NCBI GenBank assembly: GCA_949317995.1 | Contig: OX439036.1 | Coordinates: 106,805,669 to 106,869,668, forward strand | Direction: 5' to 3' | DNA: 64,000 nt | DNA from: Acholoe squamosa | Taxonomy: Eukaryota; Annelida; Polychaeta; Phyllodocida; Polynoidae | Shown: in pieces, positions 56,158 to 64,000 of the stretch | Numbering within the stretch: position 1 is the first letter of the stretch | Layout of the letters: each line of letters begins with the position of its first letter | Notes under the pieces: model-generated | What the model saw: only the letters and a program-made list of their open reading frames with translations | Told to the model about the DNA's origin: nothing | Database searches by the model: none | Translations under genes and position numbers: made by a program

Positions 56158-57629
56158 TTTACCCACCCCCTCCAGGGTGGATACTACCTACAGGGTCTCC
56201 TATATCTACACAAGTAATCAGAAAGTGTCATCTATGTGCTATTAGTATCTACTCCGCTGAGATCTACCTATGTTCGATCCGTCATTAGCCAGCTGGGCAA
56301 GACTTTGACTTTACCTTTCCTAACCAATAATGGCAATGCCATAAGCTTGAGGAAAAACGCTTTATATCTGGTGATTTCCGAAGGTAACTGTCAGGAATTG
56401 GTGAACCAAGTAAGTTAACTGAAGTATGGTTGATGCCGAAAACAGACACTAGGTGAGGATCTGGCTCTGCTGCATGGAGCTGCTCATCTGCTCATGCCCT
56501 GGTTCTCTCGTCACACATCAGGGGGCGTCTGCACTATCCCTCTAGTTCTGGCCAGCTTCCCCAGGTGGCAGCACAGAGCCAGGGTCTGTATGGGTTGTGC
56601 AGGTTGTGCAGGAGTTGGGTAGAGATGACTCAGACAGGGGTTTACAAGATAGGTTGTGGTCATTCTAAGAGCATAAAAATAGTACTGAGTTTGCATTCCT
56701 GACATGCAGAGGAAAGAAAATACTCTGACAGACAGTAGGGGAAACCCCAAACCCTAGATTTTGAAATAAGTGAAAAGCTTTCACTAGAAGAGATGTGTTT
56801 CTGTATAGTGCTTGAAAAATGAGACAGTGATTCATCTATCAGAAAACTCGAACCCCACTTTGCCAAGTTGATGCTATATTTGCACAGGTAGCAATTGCTT
56901 TGGGTCAGCAGTCACAAACTGGGTTTTGGCAATGACTCAAAGTTCCCAAAGATAGCATGTCAGGATTATTCTAAAAGGTCGCCCAAGAAACCAACATCGC
57001 TTTATAAAATGTATTTATAAAAATAAAATACTCCTAGCAACACAAGGTTTTACGATATAAATCCTCAAGATAAATTTGATTCAAAGTGAAATTAAAATCA
57101 AAACCATTTATAAGCCTCATCCAATGCGAAAAGCGACTGTCAAAATGGTCTATAAGCCATGGCTTACGCACAAGTCTTATAGTACTGATACTCGATTGTT
57201 AAAGGACGACACATAAGTATGAAATACAACTTCAATATCAAAACAGCATCCCCTCTTCTGACAGATTTCTAGCTATGTAATTCTGCATTGGCATTAACCC
57301 ACCATTAAGCTAACAGGCAGTTGACAGTCAATCAGATTTGTCTGAACCCAGATGGCAATGGAACAGTTAGCTAAGTGGAGAGAACAGATCCACATCAAAT
57401 CATCATCATGAAACCCTATACGTCCATTTCTTATGTGATCTCAAATTTCAGCACGTGTGAAGATTAAGAAAATAAAGTGTTTGTATTTTCACCTCCCTGG
57501 GGCTTTAGCCAAATCCCAATCGGCTTCTAATAGACTTAATGTCAATCAACATTTCCCCCCCCCCTCCTCCCCTCCCCCCATCTACCTCCCCTGAGCCATT
57601 CTTAAGACAGCTTCATTCCCTCAATCCTT
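56158..57629. other. Intronic stretch, nothing recognised
   Basis: No exon recognised. C-run near 57556. A GGCTTACGCACAAGTC fragment of an old dispersed repeat lies at about 57161. Confidence 0.4.
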
Positions 57630-57887
57630 TAACTCTATAAGGATGGCATAATGCATCAAAGGATATGTGCATCTGCCATCATAATGATGCACCAATACAG
57701 TGCTGCATCGGCGCATCATGTAGCCTGTTCAATAGTGCATCAACCCAGTAGGGTGGGTATTAAGATAAAAAGTATCAAATCAATTAACGATTTACAGCCC
57801 TGGCGAGTTACTCACCAGAGCTACACTCATGCATCATGTTGACAAATGAGTATAGTGCATCTAAGCCCGATGTCGTCCTTAAGGATT
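57630..57887 (+). mobile_element. Two-hairpin MITE, degraded
   Basis: Contains AATGATGCACCAATACAGTG, AGCCCTGGCGAGTTACTCAC and a right end CCTTAAGGA before TTTAA. Confidence 0.65.
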
Positions 57888-58065
57888 TAATTGGAGCACT
57901 ATAAAGCCTGCAGGGTTTGATTTATGACTGGTTAAATTAGATTTCAAAGGCTCATTGATATTGATGATGTAAACGAGCATTGGAATGGAGAGAGAGGGAG
58001 GGGAGCTTGATGAGACCTGGTGCCCTAGATAGGGGAGGGGCCCTTGATGGGGGGTCCCCATGTCC

Positions 58066-58230
58066 CATGTCGATTTTAAGAAATGGGCATTTCACCATGT
58101 CGATTTTAAGAAATTGCCATGTCAGCATGTCGATTTTAAGAAATTGCTATGTCACTGTGTCGATTTTAAGGAATTGGCCATGTCTCATGTCACTAGGCCA
58201 AAAAATGCTCATGTCGCCATGTCGATTTTA
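58066..58230. repeat. 30-bp tandem repeat, about five units
   Basis: CATGTCGATTTTAAG recurs at 58066, 58096, 58126 and 58156 (the last with CTGTGTCG), and once more at about 58216 after a decayed stretch. Period 30. Confidence 0.92.
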
Positions 58231-60060
58231 GGGGTCTAGAGCCATAGGGGAGTTACTCAAGTGAGTCGAGAGCAGCTCAGTGGGGGTGAGAAGTGAGCGG
58301 AGAGGTTATCTCTTGAGGCTCCGGGCAGCCATAGAGAGGGCAAAGGAAGAGGAACTGTCCAAGACGAGGTCTAATTCAGTGTTTTTAAGGTGGTGATTTA
58401 TTCCTCAGGGAAATATCAGATTGTTTTTGTTAAAACATATGATGCTTGCAGGGATATGCCATGTGGTGATCTTCTTTTCTTATTGTTGAAACTTACACTT
58501 AGCCTCACTAAGCACTCCCTTCAGCTCAGGGTGCACCTTGTAGTCGAGGCTCTCCTTATACAGAAGGGATTACGTTCGATCTCTATACATGTATAGATTC
58601 TCTAACATGCAATTATTCTAATTTAATGACAGAACAAACTAAGTAGTTTTCAGGAAGTCTATCGGCACTCATAGAGCGAGATTTACAACCTTTTCGATAC
58701 TCATGTCCATCAGTCCATACCCATAACTCCCTGTTGGAGCCTGTAGTGGAGGAGCTCAGGTGGTGTTTGGGGAGGTTTATGGCCGATTCTACACAACCCA
58801 TGGTATACTTTATAGCCATGGATGTAATGATTAACCTGTCATGGTGAAGAAGAATTACTATTTTCAAGTCTGTATGAATGACCTAGGCACAGACGGAGGG
58901 CCTGAGTCCAGCGGTACCTACTCCAAACCCCTTCTTCTCAACTACCAAATAATCTATAGCTATAATTCAAGCCATTCCCTGATTGATAGACAAAGCAAGT
59001 CTATGTCCCAAAATATCTCAATACTTGAATATCTGAATCATCATATTCCAAGGTTGCAACATACAGCAAAACCAGAGAAAATGAGTTCAAATGAAATACC
59101 TTATTCATCTGTGTGATCTAATTCCACCACCCTCACCAATGAATATAAAAAACAGACTTTTGTACAGACAAAAAGGGAGAAATGATAAATAATACAAAAA
59201 TGCATCAAAACTGGGTGCATGTTAATAACGAGCTGTGAAGGTACCATTATGCATGACCGTCCTGGCTGATAATTCGCTTCATGCCCGGGTGGGGGCAGCA
59301 CAATAGATCTGTGGGCACGACCTCACTCTGATGTAAAGTCGTTATGACGTAGACGATGACGTCATGACGTGCTCGATGTCACGCATTCCTTAGGATGAAA
59401 TGCGGTGCTGGAGGTGTCTGTTCGTGTTAGATATGAATTGTGGTAGTTTTCTTTTGTATTAGCATATATAGAGAAATGAGGTATTTTCTTATCAGAAATG
59501 TAGGACTATATCTGAAGATCTTTGTCTATTTTTAAATCATCATATAAAAAATCTGAAAATATAAAAATATAATCGAATGAATTCCGCAGAGACATCTCTG
59601 AATGCAGTCACTCCTGTGGCCATCCTATCAATTTCAAGCCATATAATGAACTCATTTTATTGCGTTCAGAAGGAACATGTGTTTCCCTTAGAACAAACAA
59701 AGTCCCACCCAGAACTCTCAAGCAGTACATTGCCATGCCCCACTGCTGCACATCACATAAACGATGACTTCAATTGAGCTGCATAAGGGTCACCTCATAA
59801 TCTGACACACTCCCAACACCCACACACAAACCATTAACCCCCACATGACGCCCTCTTTTAAGGAAAGGGAGGGAGTGACCCCTACTATATTTGGTTGGAT
59901 TTTATGCATAGAGGAAAAATAAACTCTCAACAACATCCAAGAAGAAAGGGGGGATGGGCATTCCCCTGCAGCTCCAGTTTAAATAGTATGCACCCAGGCA
60001 ATTCTGAATACTCAAATATATCAGGTGAGAAGGACAGTTTTGAGACTAACAAAATGTAGC
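58231..60060. other. Intronic stretch, little recognised
   Basis: A CRE-like TGACGTCA lies at 59357-59364 in a patch with several GACG motifs. A fragment near 59860-59980 resembles the GGCGGAT-type element. No exon recognised. Confidence 0.4.
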
Positions 60061-60061
60061 A

Positions 60062-60606
60062 ACATAGCAGGTCACCATGATGCAGGAATGCAGCAGCTCT
60101 GGCGATTTACTCGTCTGATAATTGAACACGGTGCGGCCCTGAAAAGCCGTCAAAGGCCACCACTGTAACGCAGTATCATGCCGACCAACATGAGTGTATC
60201 AGACCCATATGTCGGCATGATACATGGCGGGTTACTTACCAGGGCTGCATTCATGCATCATGCCGACTAATGCAGGGTTCCCACTGGTCAGTTAAAAGTC
60301 AGTTGAACCTATTTTTCTTTAAAGGTCAGTTAAAAGTCAGTTAAAAATTTAAATTTTGACTAATTCAGGGGGTTACTTGTCAAATTCCAAGCGAAATCAC
60401 AAAATTTCAGAAACGCTCGTGTGCGAGAATGGATAAATCTTTTTCATGGGCGCTGTAAATCATCCGCTATTTGGTCAGTTAAAAGTTGATATGTCAGTTA
60501 AAAGTCAGTTAAAACCATGATCCATAAATAGTGGGAACCCTGCTAATTTGTATGATGCATAAATGTGGCCCCTAAAGGATAAATGCAATCTGCAGCCTTT
60601 AGAGGG
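60062..60606 (+). mobile_element. Two-hairpin MITE interrupted by a hAT-like element
   Basis: The left part (CACCATGATGCAGGAATGC to CATCATGCCGACTAATG) and right part (GTATGATGCATAAATG to CTTTAGAGGG, then TTAA) are separated by 60273-60542. Confidence 0.7.
60273..60542 (+). mobile_element. hAT-like MITE with CAGGGTTCCCAC ends
   Basis: The ends CAGGGTTCCCACTGGTCAGT and AATAGTGGGAACCCTG are well preserved. The flanks CTAATG and CTAATTTG look like a decayed duplication. The interior holds several GTCAGTTAAA repeats. Confidence 0.87.
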
Positions 60607-60904
60607 TTAAAGGTTTGAATGGAGCAGCTCATGGTGAGGGTTAGCTGCTTGGAGCTGCTCATCCAGACCAGATCAATACTAGAAGTGACAGGGGAATGAA
60701 TTGTTTCCATTAGAACCTCTAATGGACCATTTATTGGGGGAGGGAGGGGAATGGGGCCTAGTCTGGTGCCCAGTTCCCCACCCAGTCACCCCTACCCCCC
60801 CCCCTCAACCCACCCAGCTCACAAACTCTCACCCCTACATACCCTAGCCCTCCCACTGACTGATCCAATTTAGATGATTGGATGGCTAGATGAGAAGAGC
60901 CTTC

Positions 60905-61015
60905 TTTAGTTAGCTCTGAAGTGTTGGCGAACAGTGTCACCAACACTTCATTGGAGTATCATGACGACCAATGCACATGATGCATTAATGCATCAGCGGT
61001 CCTTAAAAGCTTAAT
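60905..61015 (+). mobile_element. Two-hairpin MITE, right half
   Basis: One hairpin (GAAGTGTTGGCGAACAGTGT with its complement) and a right end TGCATTAATGCATCAGCGGT. Confidence 0.72.
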
Positions 61016-62070
61016 AGCCACTCATATACTTGAATCATGCCTGAATGCAGCCCTGAAGAGTTGCTCACCAGCCCTGGTGTAAATGTATCATGACGACCAA
61101 TAGGCATATAGTGAATTAATGTACAAGCAGCCAATGACTATGATACACTCCTGTTTTAGTGGCCCAAAAAGGGTTTGAGGGTTCAATAATACGTCGGGCT
61201 GTCATAGCTGTCATGATACATGGCCAGGATTGCTTTCCTATACGGGGTTTTACATACCCACAGGGTCTATGACAGCGGTGTAGTGCGAGCAACTAAGAAA
61301 TTGGATCAAACATGAGACAACCCAATGGAAATAATGGAGCAATGCATCGACCTGGATCTTGATCGGCAATCAAAACATGAGGCGTCCATATGGAATCCAT
61401 ACTGTTCCTCAAACGTTCACATAAAGAACAGGGACCGCAGTTGTACATTGAGTCGAATCCAACATAAAAGGGTAGCCCGCCCTCTCTGTGGGCTCCATTA
61501 CTGGGTCTATCTTCATATGAACAGAACAAATCCTTCTGCCATTCTCTGTGTCTGTGAATAAAGAGCACTGTAAATCACCCTGCCTCTCTGTATTGAGCAA
61601 GCTATGGGTTGCATTGCATAGATCTCGAGGCTCCTCTGTGTGAGTGAGGGAGGGGGCAAGTTAGGGAGGGAGCAAGCAAGCAAGAGACCAAGCAGGCATG
61701 TGTGGAAAGGTGCGAGCAACTGAATGAGTGATTTCAGACATGCCACTTTTTTTTTTGGAATTCTTGCTAGAATTCCCTATAGGCATTTGAGAAAATTTGG
61801 ATAACAGTCGGATTTTCAGTGAATAATCTGTGACATCTCTGTTACTGGTTTTCATATTTATGGTGGGAAAACACAATAGATATCAGTTTGTGTCCGTGCT
61901 TGTGCACTCTGTGGTCTCTAAAGATTTCAAAATGATCAGACCAGTTGTGAGAAGAATTCACATAAAATCCAGGATGAAGTAAAGAAGAAAAAAAGGGGCC
62001 CAAACCCTGGTTGTTCCACAAATCAGAGGCTCACTTACACAGTGTAACAGGTGCGTGTAAAAACCCTTAA
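61016..62070. other. Intronic stretch with MITE fragments
   Basis: A decayed two-hairpin copy lies at about 61030-61180 (TGAATGCAGCCCTGAAGAG). No exon recognised; several overlapping short ORFs at 61290-61750 have no recognisable content. Confidence 0.4.
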
Positions 62071-62302
62071 CCCTTTATGGGCTGATAATGCATTAATGCA
62101 TCATGCCCACAGGTCATCATGATACACCAATGAAGTGCTGGCGAGTCTGCTCGCCAGCACTTCATTGGAGCATCATGACGACCCTCCGGGACTGCATCCA
62201 CCCTGTAAGGTCGCATTATGCATGATTGTAGCCCTGGTGAGTTACTCGCCAGGACTGCATTCATGCATCATGACGACCAGTGGGTAATGGGGCATTACAG
62301 GG
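62071..62302 (+). mobile_element. Two-hairpin MITE, full length
   Basis: TTAA on both sides (62067-62070 and 62303-62306). It contains both hairpin types, GTGCTGGCGAGTCTGCTCGC and AGCCCTGGTGAGTTACTCGC, in standard order. Confidence 0.88.
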
Positions 62303-62660
62303 TTAATGTGGGTAACATGCAAACCTCCCATCATGCATTGTGTTCACGTTTCCTGTACCAGCCGCTGGTTACGTCTTTTGGGGAGAAGCGCTAACGTGGC
62401 GCCATTTTCGCTTGTAAAATATGAGCAGTAGACTTTCACATTCCCACCGGAACCACTGACACACTTCCGATCATACCGTTTCTCCCCGAAAGGGTTCACG
62501 CCAGCCGCTAAGTGATCGCAGCTCCCCCTGGCGGAAATCAAGGCATCCATTTCTACTATTAAGGCCTACCAGTGCCACTGCAACTAGTGAGATATGACCA
62601 AGTGAAGACCCAATTCGTACCTATGTGTTCTCGGATTTAGTCTACAGATAAGTGTTCTAG

Positions 62661-63431
62661 ATGGCACTAGTTAATGTAGAATATCCCTGCGTCCACCCCA
62701 GGGAAGGTAAAGTCTTTTGGCAGGATAGATTTTGGACCAGTCAAATAATTCCCTTTATAGAAATGTACCTCTGGGTGTTTTGTCTGTGCCCACTGGGCAA
62801 TAGAGTTCACCCCTATAGACTTTGTCATTCTAAAGCGGTCTCAAGATTACCGGTTCCAAGATTATACATGGGTAACGCGCAACTCCCAGTTACTAATAGA
62901 GAATATGGCTACCTAGGTGTCGAACTAGATGGACCCCAGACCATCCAGCCACATATAATTAATATCAACAAATCATGCAAGCTGGCAAAAATCCGGAAGT
63001 TTACTGGGAAGGAAGACTGTCTCACAATTTATAAAAGCATGATTTGCCCCACCTTTGATTACTGCAGTTTCTATACTGGTGGAGGAAACAAGACAGAATT
63101 ACATATTTGCTGCAAGCTTCTGGTTAGGGGCAATGGCATTGAAGAGCTTCACCAAATGAATAATGTAGAAAAGCTTGAATCAAGACAGAAAAGACAACTA
63201 TTAACCCTGATGTGGAAAAGATCAAAGGATAATGCAAATCTACTTATTAGAGAGGTGAGGACAAGGGGAGATAGGAAGGTGCGTTTCAGAACCCGGCAAG
63301 GAAGAACATCATGCTACCAGAGAAGCCCGTTCCATGGGGGTGTAAAACTTTGGGATGAATTACCTGAAGGCCCACAAAAAAGCAAGACATTTGACATGTT
63401 CAAAAGGAACATCAGAATGTACATACAATAA
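62661..63431 (+). CDS. LINE reverse transcriptase, C-terminal part
   Basis: 256 codons without a stop. From residue 62 to the end it reads like the thumb and tail of a non-LTR retrotransposon reverse transcriptase: YLGVELD (84-90), then IYKSMICPTFDYCS (123-136), and the typical ending LWDELPEG...TFDMFKRN (230-250). The catalytic palm with its YADD-type motif is absent, and the first 60 residues are not recognised, so the element is 5'-truncated and the ATG at 62661 is not the natural start. I would place it near the CR1/jockey group, but the clade is uncertain. It lies in the same orientation as APC, inside its intron. The open frame suggests fairly recent insertion. The 3' end is not defined and no poly-A is seen. 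Confidence 0.8.
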   Translation: MALVNVEYPCVHPREGKVFWQDRFWTSQIIPFIEMYLWVFCLCPLGNRVHPYRLCHSKAVSRLPVPRLYMGNAQLPVTNREYGYLGVELDGPQTIQPHIININKSCKLAKIRKFTGKEDCLTIYKSMICPTFDYCSFYTGGGNKTELHICCKLLVRGNGIEELHQMNNVEKLESRQKRQLLTLMWKRSKDNANLLIREVRTRGDRKVRFRTRQGRTSCYQRSPFHGGVKLWDELPEGPQKSKTFDMFKRNIRMYIQ

Positions 63432-64000
63432 GAACTTTCCTGACTGCATTTCGTGCAATCTAACTACTACATTCACATTTCTTAGCTTTTCGGGCCTGTC
63501 ACACTAAATAATGACTCACTCCGTGCTATTTGATCATAATGTATTTAAACAATGTGTATATTGTACTTCCAAATCTCCACAAGACTAGTTTCATTCACTG
63601 TGGCTGGTTACTTTCTACCTTTATCTTCCGCTTGTATTGGCCAATTGTGCGCGGAAGAACGCCACTTTTAAGGTCGGTTCTGCACATTAAAAATGTCTAT
63701 CTATAAAGCCTATAAAACTCGGGGCCTCTCAGGTTCGAACCAAACAGTTGTTGCTTCATTTACCACGATGTATACAAATGTCTGCCTGAAATTATGAGAG
63801 CTGCCTATACTCTTTTCTTGGTAAAAGATATCTCCAGGCTATGTCAACAAAGGGGTTGAGGATCGAGGCTATGCACCAGAATGCAGACTGCCTGTTGCAC
63901 AGTAAAAACACTCTACTGACAAATCCTCTCTGATAGAAGATGAGTCAACAGGGACTAGGTTTGTCTCTTATGTACATAAAAAACCACCCCTTCCCTTCTT
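63432..64000. other. LINE 3' flank and intronic DNA
   Basis: The first part may be the LINE 3' untranslated region. No exon or other repeat family member recognised to the window edge. Confidence 0.4.

Noticed and set aside
50319-64000. Second APC exon
   Set aside because: No open frame resembling the next APC segment was recognised.

Overview
The window looks like gene-poor, repeat-dense nuclear DNA from an invertebrate animal. The only host gene I can identify is a large coding exon at 49553-50318 (+). It encodes the N-terminus of the adenomatous polyposis coli protein (APC), which is found only in animals. The exon has a good splice acceptor, a start codon in the expected place, a coiled coil very like vertebrate APC, and a splice donor. 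It also carries a long Gln/Gly/Asn-rich segment with about nine QGN triplets that vertebrate APC lacks here. No later APC exon was found before the window ends, so the following intron is at least 13.7 kb. Everything else is flanking or intronic DNA filled with transposons and tandem repeats. I cannot assign the species; an invertebrate deuterostome or lophotrochozoan would both fit.

The dominant component is one family of short non-autonomous DNA elements of about 230-250 bp, called here the two-hairpin family, with roughly 35 whole or partial copies. Whole copies begin CCCTTT, end AAAGGG and are flanked by TTAA, as in piggyBac-type elements. Inside are two long hairpins: one around the core GAAGTGCTGGCGAG, the other around AGCCCTGGCGAGTTA. 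Good copies lie at 21708-21956, 22998-23235, 13117-13342, 53330-53565 and 62071-62302. Several copies have other elements inserted in them.

The most striking object is 31026-34824. It is a single TTAA-flanked copy of this family in which a 35-bp subterminal segment has become a tandem array of 103 units (31040-34644) with no net insertion or deletion. The array contains higher-order blocks repeated 525 bp and 1540 bp apart. Removing 102 units leaves an ordinary 229-bp element, so this is a satellite array born inside a transposon. At 44753-44894 another copy has just two tandem copies of a different internal module, which resembles an early stage of the same process.

Other families are: a TA-flanked MITE with CACTGTAAAA ends (2356-2576, 4245-4433, 14674-14891, 28723-28943, 30114-30190); a palindromic CACTGAAAAC MITE (25124-25427, 29227-29521); hAT-like elements with CAGGGTTCCC ends (39218-39516, 48053-48367, 60273-60542); a CAGTGGCGGAT-type element with 5-bp target duplications (21112-21268, 55823-55982); a SINE-like retroposon with a TCAC-repeat tail and 10-13-bp target duplications (7730-7910, 14166-14340, 42541-42714, 54909-55126); two large foldback elements (27-976, 18822-20030); and the 3' end of a LINE reverse transcriptase ORF (62661-63431). 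Tandem arrays include a 16-bp minisatellite (34 units, 40405-40947), 30-bp repeats at 58066-58230 and TC, AT and GTGA microsatellites. No rRNA genes, convincing functional tRNA genes, CRISPR arrays or bacterial-type operons were seen.
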